NCBI GenBank assembly: GCA_002633025.1
Contig: NMRB01002225.1
Span: 1-64,000 of the forward strand
Length of the DNA: 64,000 nucleotides
Reading direction: 5' to 3'
Source of the DNA: Notospermus geniculatus
Lineage: Eukaryota; Nemertea; Pilidiophora; Heteronemertea; Lineidae
A model generated the notes under the pieces. The model worked only from the letters and a program-made list of their open reading frames with translations, had not been told where the DNA came from and did not search any database. Made by a program: the position numbers and the translations under genes. This document shows, piece after piece, positions 50,540 through 61,452 of the stretch; within the stretch, counting starts at the first letter, position 1, and each line of letters opens with the position of its first letter.

Positions 50540-51187
50540 GGGTCAAGTCATTCCCAAGCTGCATGACTTCAATGACTGTTGGGTTATGCCACTGGCGGCC
50601 ATATTGGATGTGCGATCGGGCCAAAACTTCACATACACATAAAGGTCGTCTAGAGGGAGTCACGTAGCACATTTGAGTGATCTGGGTCAAGTCGTTCCTG
50701 AGTTATAGCACATTTGATGATTTTCGGGCTATGCCACTGATGTGCTTGTAAAGGTAACATAGAAAGAGGTAAATATCAAGTTTGAGCACTGTGGTTCAAG
50801 CCTTTCCTGAATTATAGCACTTGGATGATTTTCAGGTTACGCCATCTCGTGGCTATATTGGATGTCCAATCGGGCTAAAACTTCACATGCACATAAAGGT
50901 CATCTAGAGGGAACCACATAGCACATTTGAGCGCTCTGGGTCAAGTCGTTCCTGAGTTATAGCACATTGGATGATTTTCGGGTTACGCCACCTGGCGGCC
51001 ATATTGGAACGTTAATCAGGCCGAAATTTGACGTGCTTGTAAAGGTCAGCTAGAGGGAGGTAAATATCAAGTTTGAGCACTCTGGGTCAAACCATTCCTG
51101 AGTTATAGTACTTCGTTGATTCTCAGGTTACGCCACCTGGCGGCCATATTGGATGTCCGATCGGGCCGAAACTGGGTATTTTTGAAG
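50540..51187. repeat. Tandem array of about 145-bp units
   Basis: Four to five units, each with GGTTACGCCACCTGGCGGCC, ATATTGGATGT, CATAAAGGTC and GGGTCAAGTCGTTCCTGAGT TATAGCAC. It leads directly into a family A-like segment. Confidence 0.85.
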
Positions 51188-51605
51188 GTACCCCTCTAAT
51201 ACATGTTTATGCAAGATATGAAGACGCTCAGTGAAATAATGAAGAAAAGTGGCACGTTCGTTACTTTTGTCGAACTTTGACCTCTGTGACCTTGAAAAGT
51301 AGGTCAAATCAAAAACCCGTTGTACATAATTATGTATCCTAATTAGATACACCTATGATAAAAATTATCCAGTCATTAGTTCAGGAGTTATTGCACTTTT
51401 TGTGTATTTGGTTTTGGCCACGTGGAGGCCAAGCCAAGAATCGAATCGGACCGAAACTTCGAGTTGTAGGTCATCTGACCTAGGGGTATTAGGTACCACG
51501 TTTCAGATCAATAGCTCCAGCGGTTACGAAACGTGCCCGGCTAACGGTCAAGGACGGCGGACGACGACAGACGCTGCACCACGACAAAAGCTCACAGGTG
51601 AGCTA
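51188..51605. mobile_element. Repeat family A, partial/related copy 3
   Basis: Shares GCAAGATATGAAG, GACCTCTGTGACCTTGAAAA and TAATTAGATAC with 16,861-17,528, but ends differently, with GCTCACAGGTGAGCTAAAAAG (AGCTCACAGGTGAGCT is a palindrome). Confidence 0.65.
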
Positions 51606-52304
51606 AAAAGAAATTCGCCAAACATGAAAATCAGGTACAATTTTCGTAGAGAAGGAGCATGTATGAAGCATTTATAGAAAAAGAAAATGAAGACAGTTCC
51701 AAGAATTACAGCTTACTTACATTACGTAATCAAAAACAAAGGAATTCACCAAACATAAAAAACAGGTGCAATTTTCTTGGAGAAGAAAGTGTAGATGCAA
51801 ATATTCAGGGAGTGGCAGCAATGTCACAAACCCATAGAACCTGGGGTGGCGAGGGTGTCTTGACCTGCACTTTATGTGCACCATACACGCTCAGTACATC
51901 AAAGTAGCACCAGGAAGTAAAATCCACAACTGTCATGGCTGCCCTGTTTTAGACAATCTGGCAGCATTCATGGAATTCACGTGCAGAGTACTCTATAACT
52001 GTTGAAAATATTGCTATCAAAAGGGGTGGACTAAGTAGAAAAAACCTTGAACTTTATGATACGCATGTTGTTTGATCTTCAAAATGTAACATTTCTTGGG
52101 AAAGTGTTCCGAGTACTAGTCTTTTGTTTCAGCTCATTAGTAATTATAAGTAGTGCATTCTAAGATGCGTCTCATTCAATTCCTTTTGACTGATAGACCC
52201 TGCAGGTTTTATGGTATTTTGACATGTTTTATTTCCAACGCTCCAAAAATTCACAATGTCAGCTTCCCCTTAATCCTTCTGTTTGTATAGTCATTTCATA
52301 TAAA
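51606..52304. other. No gene recognised
   Basis: Diverged direct repeats of AAATTCGCCAAACATGAAAA at 51,609 and 51,740 echo sequence near 50,320. No gene. Confidence 0.4.
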
Positions 52305-52935
52305 GTACAGATCATTGATCGATTGTCATCGATTGATTATCATTGTTCTTCATTGGATCGATCATCTTCTATCGTCTTCGATCATGATGGATTGTCGTTT
52401 TCGATTGTCATTGATCAGTTTCGATCGTCATCAATCGTCTTCAATCATCTTCAATTGTCATTGATTGTTGAGCGTCATCGATCGTCACCTATTGTCTTCG
52501 CTTATCAATTAATCATCATCGATCATGATGGATCATCATCAACCGTCATCGACCGTAATCGATCATCATCGATCGTCATCAATTGATCATCATCGATCGA
52601 TCATCATCAATCAACCATCATTGATCGTGATCGACCGATTGTCATCGCTCATCATTGATCGATCAATCGTTGTCGATTACCTCGATTGATCGTTATCGAT
52701 CGTCTTTGAGCGATGATTATCATCGATGGTCATTGATCACCATCAATTGTCGTTGGTCGATCATCATCGATTGATTGTCATCGATCGTCACCAATCACCA
52801 TCGAAAATCATCGATTTTCATTGATGGACCATAATAGATCGTAATCGATCATCATCGATTGTCATCGTTTGGTCGTCATTGTTTGATTGTTATTGATCGA
52901 TCGTCATCGATCAATCATCATCGGTTGGGCTGTCA
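52305..52935. repeat. Degenerate GATCRTCATC simple satellite
   Basis: About 630 bp built from ATCGATCATCATCGATCGTC-like words in mixed order; it is rich in self-complementary ATCGAT and GATC sites. Confidence 0.9.
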
Positions 52936-53522
52936 TCAATCGCCAGGCGATTATCACAGATCATCTCGGTGGACCAAAAGTCACGAATCGTCATCAATTT
53001 ACTATCATAGGTATGCGTGAGGTCTAGGCATGCTGGGCATAGCTGCCTCCTTAACACAGTGATAATGAAAGACTTAGGTATGCCTAGATGCGTCACTGCA
53101 TATATGCACACCGTTTTGAAAAGAGGCCGACCATCCATGCCGATATGTGTTTAAAGGCAGTGTACATTTATGCATTAGTTGGCACACGTGTGTAGGCCTA
53201 CCTACCATCACTGACCATCTACCGTACCGGGCCTGGAACATCACAAATCATGGACATCATGGCCTATGCCGGTGAAAATGGATGGTCAGATAGTCCTGTC
53301 GGTTATTGCAACTTATATTTCGGCATACTCCACGCAGCATTGAAATTTTTTGATACTTGGACGAAGATTTTAACACTGCCATTGACGCTAGATCACCATC
53401 TTGAAAACCTTGACGTCATCGTCGGCGGGCTGGTCTATCACGTGACACGGACTTCGTTTTCAAAATGGTATTATTTGCAGAAAACAGTATTTATCTTGTC
53501 AAAAATGAAACAGAATAACTTA
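52936..53522. other. No gene recognised
   Basis: Short open frames at 52,911-53,138 (minus) and 53,250-53,558 (plus) have no recognisable protein. Confidence 0.4.
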
Positions 53523-55719
53523 CACTACCCTCCAAAAGTTTGGGAACAGACACGTTAAGGGGGATGTAAAGAGGCCACTGAGTGAAGTACCACAAGTGGG
53601 ACCCATCCAAAAAGTCCAATATCCGTGAGATTGACAGCCAGAAGGGCATGGCCATCAGTGTCTATACATACATGGCTCACTGTACACTGCACACACACAC
53701 TAATTACACAAGCCCCATTGTCTTTACGAGACATTACATCACCTCACCTCGGGTGCAATCAAACTCCAAGCCACCAGCCTTTCCGACCAATCAAGTAACG
53801 TAAAACGCAACAGAATAAATATAGCTAGAGGCAACGAGCCACGAAAATGTTGATTTTATCACGGGTCGTCCAGAATCACCGGTGAAAATTGCACTGCATT
53901 TCCAACTTCACAAAACATGGAGCTGCCATAGGCCTAATGAGTTGTTCGAACTACTTTCGAGGGTCAACTCGGTCCAGTCGGATCGCAACCCGAACTCCAT
54001 AAATTCCTCGGGAATCTACTCTTTTGACGTGACCGACATCGTTACTCGGGTTGAATACAGTCCGAACTCGACCACTCACGTGACAACATGGCGACCAACC
54101 ACAAAAAGTCGTCGAATTCACTGGAAAATGTGTAGTGGGATGCGCAACACAAAATGTGTAGCTGTGCGAGACTAGGTGGAAAATGGCAGCTCCCATGTTT
54201 TGTGAAATTAGAACTGCAGTGCAAGTTTCACCGGTGATTCTGGACGACCCGCGATAAAATCAACATTTTCGTGGCTTGTTGTCTCTAGCTATATTTATTC
54301 TGTTGCGTTTCACGATACTTAATTAGTCGGAAATGCTGGTGGCTTGGAGTTTGATTGCACCCGAGGTGAGGTGATGTAATGTCTCGTAAAGACAATGGGG
54401 CTTGTGTAATTAGTGTGTGTGTGCAGTGTACAGTGAGCCATGCATTTATAGACACTGATGGCCATGCCCTCCTGGCTGTCAACCTCACGGATATTGGACT
54501 TTTTGGATGGGTCCCACTTGTGGTACTTCACTCAGTGGCCTCTTTACATCCCCTTAACAGGCTTTCCTAATTGCAATATATTCTGCTGCCTTCTGTATCA
54601 ACGGGATGAACTTGTCACAAACTTGGTTAAGTTATGTTCTCCTGACATTTTACTCACCAATAAGACCATTTGTGCCCATCAGGGAAGTTTGTAAAAATAA
54701 TAACTTTGAAAATATCAAAATCTGATATTTTCATGATATTTCACAAAATTTATTATCAGACAAACATTTTCATTTTTTTTTCATAGGACATGTAGGAAGA
54801 GAGTCTTAATCCGAAAGGTGCTATTTATGATTCACTGACTGTAGCAATAATGACAATGACGATAATTTTAGGCATCTATCATTTTGATAATTTTCCATTC
54901 TCTTGATATTTTCTACATAAATTACAGAATTATATGATACTGAACCACCGAGACCTCAGTTACGTTGATACCAAAGTGCCACATAGATATCAGAGTGTCT
55001 TGATACCTTTCAGTCCCCCTTTGTGTAAAGGGGTTGGAGGAAGAACGCTCCTATGTCCAAAGTGTGCATATTTCAGAAAGTATTGGTCCTGGAAAGTTAA
55101 TGAGAAACAATGACTGAATACCTATGCCGATTCTGAGCAAAAAAGCCGAGTTATTTCTCTACTTTTGTTGAGGTTCAAAAAAGCATTGTTTTAGATAATT
55201 AGGGGTTTTTTTTCTCTGCATAGTGACTGTTAATATTTTGCTATCAGGTATCACCACTGCGAATTTTATCCAAATCGGACCAATACTTTCTGAAATATGC
55301 ACACTTTGGACATGGGAGCTCCAGCCCCTTTCGTGATAATGTCAAAATCAGCATAATCAAGGGGGGCCTGATATTCCATCGCAGTTAGAATATCCCTGTT
55401 AGTATGAGTTTCAAACCTTCAGTAACTTATATTGCAAGGTCTTGAGATATAAGATAAGAAATGTCATTGAAAAATCTTTGTGTGAAGAGCTGGCAGATTA
55501 AAATCTCAACAAAATATCAAATTTCAACGTTTTGATCATTTTGATGAGTTCAAACTTTTCAAAATGTCAATGAGACAAGTTTTAATCAGAAGCGCATGCT
55601 ATAAGTAAATTGTAACACAAATTGTGAGCAAACACTCAGTAAATGAAATGGATGGCACTTTATATGAAATTGTCTGTCTGGCATGTGTCGGCGTGTTCCC
55701 AAACTTTTGGAGGATAGTG
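53523..55719. mobile_element. Tc1/mariner-type element, 2.2 kb, with nested foldback
   Basis: Inverted ends CACTACCCTCCAAAAGTTTG (then GGAACA) and its complement ending 55,719, typical of Tc1/mariner termini. The left flank is TA; the right is CA (decayed). No transposase remains: the left part is occupied by the TTAA foldback, the right (54,558-55,690) is non-coding with another inverted pair (about 55,018-55,100 and 55,265-55,345, sharing CCAAAGTGTGCATATTTCAG). Confidence 0.75.
53559..54553. mobile_element. TTAA foldback element, 995 bp, arms about 370 bp
   Basis: TTAA at 53,555-53,558 and 54,554-54,557. Arms start GGGGATGTAAAGAGGCCACT and match in inverse for about 370 bp, with about 250 bp between them. 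Open frames on both arms are mirror images and encode nothing recognisable. Confidence 0.9.
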
Positions 55720-55994
55720 CATTATATCTACTCTCACCGATGTATGTATCACTCTATACCTTTATACACCTATCTTCAACGATCTACATTGTAAGCGTAG
55801 AAAACGAGTGATGGGGTGACCGCTTAACAATCAGTAGAATTTCTACTGTTCGCTCCGCGCTCGCACTACTTTTCAAGATGGAAACCTAGCGCCGCTACTA
55901 GTGGTGATATTCTCTGATATCGCCACCTAGTGTCAAGTTTGGTATTTCGGTTTGCACAGTTTTCACGGTTATTTTCGAAGATAAATTGGCATAC

Positions 55995-56228
55995 CTTGCG
56001 CTCGAACATATCCAATAGAGTGTCATTCACCAACGAACGTGAACTCGACTGACGGAAAGAACAACACAACCTCGCCACCTCTTCCGGCGTGAGGACCGTT
56101 AGTGCTCTCCTGTGGAGTTTTCGTCTCATTGTCTTCGGGGAAGCGTCGGAAATGATCGGCAATTTCCGTAGGCCTTCGGCTCGTATGTTTACATTTTTAT
56201 CGTGGAGAAAAATGCTTTCAAAGTTCAC
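55995..56228 (-). other. Possible orphan exon
   Basis: A 78-codon open stretch includes ASPKTMRRKLHRRALTVLTP and VARLCCSFRQSSSRSLVND and ends FERK at a good donor (CGCAAG|GTATGC). The first codon is GTG with an in-frame stop just upstream, and I find no acceptor or partner exon. Codon texture looks protein-like but the product is not recognised. It may be chance or a fragment of another gene. Confidence 0.25.
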
Positions 56229-56328
56229 TTTCTCGGCGAAAGTTTACATTGAGAAGGGGAGGTTTTGTATCCAAGACTGTACTTGAAAGATGCGTGAAGG
56301 TTTGAAAGTCACATATTCGGTAGTTGTC

Positions 56329-56334
56329 TTTATT
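56329..56334 (-). promoter_or_regulatory. Polyadenylation signal AATAAA for GPCR gene 2
   Basis: AATAAA on the minus strand 50 bp after the stop codon at 56,384, a usual distance in a short 3' UTR. Confidence 0.6.
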
Positions 56335-56383
56335 TCCGTGGAAGTTTGTTCTTTTAGTAGTATAGAAGATGTTGCCAAGTCCT

Positions 56384-56877
56384 TTACTCGTTAAAACAGA
56401 ACACGAGCTTCTTTAAACGTAGTTTAACGTCATTTCTGTATTTTTTACCGCCCCCGACGCAATAGAGGTAAAAGTTAATACCGTAATTTATCATCCAAAT
56501 CTGCAATAAAATAAAATGCTCGGTGAAATACCGCAACTGCCAGTATTCTTCGAACATGTTATAGCGGCTAGTAACTTCTTCAAGTCCCATCAGTACGTCT
56601 TTCATTCGAAACGGAATTGAGGTCAAGACGTAGGCGATACTGACGAGAATTAACATCATGGTCAGGTAGTTCGTCTCCTTCTCCTTGGTTTTTTGTCCCT
56701 CCGTGCTGACGCCCATTTTAACCCTTTCCTTCGACGCCATGTGCAATACAATGATGATCCACACGTTGCAAAACACGATGATGCAGAAAGGAAGGATGGT
56801 GCCGATAGCCAATTGTGCGGAATTTCCGAGTGCGTCCAATTCGGGGTCCCCAACTGACATGCGCAGAATGCTAAATC
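56384..56877 (-). CDS. GPCR gene 2, exon 3 (TM5-TM7, tail)
   Basis: Acceptor GTTTTTCAG before 56,877; reads FSILRMSVGDPELDALGN, TM5, a basic third loop with EGQKTKEKE, TM6, TM7 and the tail to the stop at 56,384. Confidence 0.85.
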
Positions 56878-59800
56878 CTGAAAAACATCGATAATGTCTC
56901 GCTTAAAACCTTCAATGTTTTCTTGGCAGCAGCCTACTCCAGGGGCACTTGAAGAAATTTGAGGAGATGCACCATATAGATGATTTTTTACGATTTTTTC
57001 GATCAGACCTCATCGCGTGGTTTGAAAATGAAAACTACCTTCAGAGTAATTTAAAGGAGAATGGTATGCGATCTCTTAACGGTACTTTGACTGCCGACGT
57101 AGAGGGAGCCATACAGCGGCAACAACACAAACTAAAAAACATTACAAAATATAATTCGTTGTCGGCGAATGGACCCGATGTGCATGCATCATATATACTA
57201 TACGTACATATCGGTCCATTCGCCGACAACGCAGTTAGTCACTGGGGTTGGAGAGTGGTGCACACGGCAATGGTGGCGCCGGTGTAACATCTGCCAGTGT
57301 TCCCCATCTGTGTGTGTTTCCCTCCTATTGTCTGACGGAATAAGCGGCGACTTGACAATAGGGGACACACAGAGAAACATGTCGATCTATATGCCAGCGT
57401 TTCCCAAACGACAGGGGGGGGGGGCACACTCGCCCACAGAAACACTGGCAGATATAACACCGGCTGTGGAGAAAAAGTGGCAATAGTTGGTCCATTTTTT
57501 TGTTAGATTGAGGGTATCACCACATTTCCGATGGCCCCCGCAATATTCTATTGGCCGACAGCACTGCCATCTCTAAAATGGTGAGACCACGCCTGATTCT
57601 TTGAGACATCTTCTATTCAATGAAGGAACGACGTGGTGTAAAAATAGGATAATCTGAACGTACGGCAAGGATGGCAGGCTACAGGATATTAATTAGTACT
57701 CTTTCACTAATCAACATTCTGGCTTATACGATCGCTGCTGCCATCTACACTAGGAACCGACTGCAGATTTGCGTCTGACGCAGAGACGTGGATCCAAGCT
57801 TGGGGCACACCCGGCCCGTGGCTCCTCTATTTTGTAGAAAATTATTAAAATTGACCGGGAAATTTCGAAATTTTGTAAAGATGTTAAAATTTGACCGAGG
57901 TTTTCCACGATGTGTTCTGGCTGTTCCCCCTCTTTCCCACGATTCTGGATGTGCCCCTGTGACGCAATACCCCAAGAGATTTTTGATGGCCAATGTACTA
58001 CAGGACAGTACAGAACAGATGAGTATCGCTGGCAGTCATCATGCGAAAATTAGGTCATCACCAAGGGAACCGGAATTCTCTTGAAAGTGACAGATGATTG
58101 GTTCTCCCATCCCCCAGTGGGGTAAACCCCTTGGCGATGACCTAATTTGGCAAGCATTGACTGGCTAACGCCAAATTTTAAAATCAAAACTTGAAAATGT
58201 TTTACCTGTTGATTCATTGCGAACGTTTTTATATGTAAAGAATATGTAAAGGTTGAGACCAAGAATCAAAATGGCCGTCGTTGTCATGGTGACGCAGGCC
58301 CGTCGTGTTGTGCAGAACCTGGGAGCTGCCATCGGAAATCTGACAACAGTTAGTCGGTCAATCGTCATCTCGGCAAGAAAGAATCCCGAAAGGATTCCAA
58401 AAGCATAGGCGTGGTACCACATCAACCTAAAATTGGGGTGTAGCCTAAGCTAGGAATCCACCAATGATTTTCAAGCTGATTTTGCGTTGCGACTCGTTTT
58501 GCAACTGAGTTGCGTTACAACTGGGCACTCGATCGCCGTAGTGGACTCGCTAGACGTGATTTCCACCAGTGGCGAAGATGTGGTCAATTTCAGTCGGCAA
58601 TCGGTCGGCGACCGGTGTCAGTTCCTTGCAATCGTATTCAATCGCAGGTGGCAGGTTTCAAAGCAAGTCGCAACGCAGAAAATCAGAGGTGGATTCCTAG
58701 TTTTTAGTTATGACCAGAGTTTAAAATCGTCGGATTGGTTGCTGTGGAAGTAAGGAAACTCAAAATTTACACACATGCGCATTCACTTTGTTTCGTCGGA
58801 CGATAATGCATTTATAGCGTGTTCGTTTACTCGCCCGGGCCTCCCCTGTACTGGGTGAGCCCACAGTTAGCCCACTGAAGCAGGCTTCATGCTCACGCAT
58901 TACGCCTGCTGTCGGGGTCGCGAAAACCGGAAGTGTGGTAGGATTTACTACCAGGCTGGATGCGCGCGCATCAGCTAGCAGACGAAGCATTAACTCACTG
59001 CAAAATCGAAATCTGGCGACAAATCACACTCTTGCCAACTTTGCCACAGAGCCTCTCAAGCTGCCCCTGTATAATGGAGTCTAATTGGCTTGCAATAGGG
59101 CCTAATAACGGCAGTTTGTGTCCTATCAGCGGGTTTGGGTGACACAACCAAGAACCCCGCTCAGTGACAAGAGTTCAAAATGGCGTCCACGTCGAACATT
59201 TCTCGCTTCGAGCATTCAGCGAGGTAGTGCAACGAATGTCGGCGAGAAGGATACTAAGTGACCTATCCCAGCGATGTTTTGTGTCATTACCTAAACATCC
59301 TGCGGATAGTCCGTTGAAGAAATCACCCTGCTATCTCATTTCGATTCCTGCAGCTTGCCGTTAGCGCTGCACACAGATGTACACGATATGGGCACGATGT
59401 ACAGGTTTGTACACGGGCTACATCATCTTGGCTTCTTTGGGGAATACCTTCCACTGATACGTCATCACAGCAGGTTCGTATTCTGATTGGACGTATTCCG
59501 ACGAATCACAGCCAGAATCAAGAGGGCGACAGCAGTCGTAAATGAGGAACAAATGTCGACTGCAAGGTGGTCTAGCCCACAGTGTTCTTTTATCGAGTGA
59601 CGTCATGATCTGGGGCCTCTCGGGCCAGCATGCCTTTCGACAACATGGCGTCGAACGTGCCGAATCCGCCATAATAATGGTCAGCACGTAACAGTAGATA
59701 CAGAGAGTGAGGATCAAATAGCTACCAGGGCGACTTTTGTCTTCTAGTCGTCCTAGTCTCGTGCCACCAGACTCTGCAATTTTCAATTTTAGAGTCTGGT

Positions 59801-60855
59801 CCAGATGGTACCTTTTGCTTGTAAAAACCATCATGGCGGACAATCTACCGCCGATGACGTAGAACACAATGCACAATCAAAGCAAAAAGCATATTCAGCG
59901 TGCGAGTAAAACTGCAGTATTTGTAGCCCTTGCTGTTAGGCCTACTGCACTTTTTATAGCATAATTCCCTCCCCAATCGAAAAAAATATAATATACTTGC
60001 CTGAAATTCCAGTGAAACACACTATAAATTGACTTGACAACACAATTGAGGCGATTCACCTCACTAATTTTCACGCTTCAAGTTCTCTGGGCACCGCCAT
60101 ATTCCCCCTGCAGCCTACGTCACCAAATTTTGAAACTAGCCAATCAGCGAAGCTGACCTCATTTCAAATCATCGAAACGAGGTCAATAGGTCGCTACAAT
60201 GAGAATTTCGTTCCGTGCCAGACCCTCGGTCTGACGACCTCGGAGTATGACCGAGGGGCTGGTTGCGCGAGACTACTAGTCGTCCATGTCGTCTGCTGGT
60301 GTGCCTGTGCTATTGCTGGCCGCCATTTTGTCTGATCACGTGCTGCAATCTCACTCGAGTGAGGCCCAACCAACCCTCAGCGTTCGGAATGGGAGTTTAT
60401 TGAGCATGCACCTCGGTCATCAAAAATTTACCACGGGGAGGCCCGCGTGAGTAAACGAACACGCTCTTAGAATCTAATCCTTCCTGCCAAACGCGGTGAG
60501 CATGCGCAATATCCTGAAATTAGACTAGCCTGGTTTTGCATTGTACTCACTGCAGGACAAAAAGTGATGGCTGTCCCGTTCCGTAGAAGAACACCCACAT
60601 CGCCCATATGTATTCGATGAGGACAGATGAATCAGCCATGGCTAATCCAGTCATATAGTTACACGTTGAGATGCGTCTGTTGTCTTTCTGAAGTGTGATG
60701 GCTATGGAGAGAAAATTCCCGACGAGGCCGAAGATCGAGATGGGTATCCAGGAATACTTGGTCACAATAAGGTAGACCATCCTAAGAGCGAGAACAGTAT
60801 TGCCCACTGTCCCTCCTTCCTCCTCCGTGATGGTAATGTTGTTGTCTTGCAGCAT
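56384..60855 (-). CDS. Class A GPCR, three exons, intact, orphan
   Basis: Exons 60,855-60,551, 58,426-58,206 and 56,877-56,384 join in phase (2, then 1) to 339 residues. The product is a predicted seven-helix plasma-membrane receptor with NIT (residue 6) and NES (172) glycosylation motifs. Landmarks are N47 in GLVGN of TM1, LAMAD with D75 in TM2, DR at 125-126 in TM3, a TM5 proline at 205, SIP with P264 in TM6 and NYGINFYLYC at 306-315 in TM7, so the NPxxY proline is phenylalanine. A basic GGGKKYRNDVKLRLKK tail follows. The TM3 disulfide cysteine is replaced by leucine and the second extracellular loop has no cysteine. It belongs with invertebrate neuropeptide-receptor-like orphans; the ligand is unknown. 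Intron 1 (2.1 kb) carries two MITEs. Confidence 0.85.
57158..57230. repeat. Hairpin in GPCR gene 2 intron 2
   Basis: GTTGTCGGCGAATGGACC and its exact complement GGTCCATTCGCCGACAAC enclose about 37 bp. Confidence 0.85.
57285..57485. mobile_element. Repeat family D, copy 1
   Basis: Inverted ends TAACATCTGCCAGTGTTCCC / AAACACTGGCAGATATAAC; inside CCTATTGTCTGACGGAATAA and GGCGACTTGACAATAG. It recurs at 61,492-62,008. Confidence 0.75.
58206..58426 (-). CDS. GPCR gene 2, exon 2 (TM3-TM4)
   Basis: Acceptor CAATTTTAG before 58,426; reads LMWYHAYAFG, AEMTIDRLTVVRFPM and TM4; donor CAACAG|GTAAAA, phase 1. Confidence 0.85.
58450..58700. mobile_element. MITE family B, copy 2, in GPCR gene 2 intron 1
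   Basis: Inverse-orientation copy of 16,246-16,490, sharing GACTCGCTAGACGTGATTTC and GTTGCGACT motifs, with CTAGGAATCC / GGATTCCTAG ends. It lies only about 24 bp upstream of the exon 2 acceptor, in the branch-point region. Confidence 0.8.
58816..60465. mobile_element. 1.65-kb TIR element in GPCR gene 2 intron 1
   Basis: Inverted ends AGCGTGTTCGTTTACTCGCC (then CGGGCCTCCCC) and the complement ending 60,465. The interior has an open minus-strand frame (59,876-59,418) without recognisable content. No transposase identified. Confidence 0.75.
60551..60855 (-). CDS. GPCR gene 2, exon 1 (N-terminus to TM2)
   Basis: ATG at 60,855; ends CTGCA|GTGAGT, phase 2. An upstream coding exon cannot be excluded because TGCACAG just before the ATG could act as an acceptor. 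Confidence 0.8.
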
Positions 60856-60870
60856 CTTCGTCTGTGCATT

Positions 60871-61195
60871 GTTAGAAATAACAGAAGATTTTACAGAAAA
60901 TCTGTGCAGCAGAGTCCCCAGGACTGGATCTGTAAAATTACAGAGTGATCTGTAAAACTACAGACTTAAATAAATGTTAAGAGAGACTTGACTGGAGGCG
61001 GACCAAATTATATTTTCATACTGATCTCAGAAGGCATCATAATTGGATGTCCAATGGAGTCGAACCAATACAGGAAAGCATGAATCATACCATAAAAAAA
61101 TTATGTAAATTTACAGAAAGTGCTGGGGACTCTGCTGCAGGCACTTTCTGTAAAATTACTGCAAAATTACTACTGTAAAATTAATAATTTCTAAC
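60871..61195. mobile_element. Inverted-repeat element just upstream of GPCR gene 2 start
   Basis: GTTAGAAATAACAG and CAGCAGAGTCCCCAG at the left are mirrored by CTGGGGACTCTGCTG and AATAATTTCTAAC at the right; CTGTAAAATT motifs recur. Its inner edge is 16 bp upstream of the ATG. Confidence 0.75.
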
Positions 61196-61452
61196 AGTGT
61201 GGGTCAACCCTGACTCAAGAAGTACCCTTCGAGGGGAATATCTGGATATCCAATCTAGAGCACCAACACGACACACAAAATGACAGTATATAAGTAAAGT
61301 CGTCTACGGTATTCGCACTTTTCGGCCCCAACAGTGAAATTTCACTTTGTGCAAATAAAAGCGAAATTTCACTTCTGGGATACTAGAGAATGCCTGAGGA
61401 AGACCCCGGTCGGGGTCGAAAATTTGCAAATATCGGAGACACTTTACTTATA

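Noticed and set aside
53582-54531. Pair of similar proteins on opposite strands (MKYHKWDPSKKSN-like)
   Set aside because: They are mirror images from the arms of the TTAA foldback, not genes.
55866-56228. Complete gene starting at 56,228
   Set aside because: The first codon is GTG, an in-frame stop lies just upstream, and the frame runs past a better splice donor; kept only as a possible orphan exon.
59418-59876. 152-residue open frame in GPCR gene 2 intron 1
   Set aside because: No recognisable domain, and it lies inside a TIR element with no transposase motifs.
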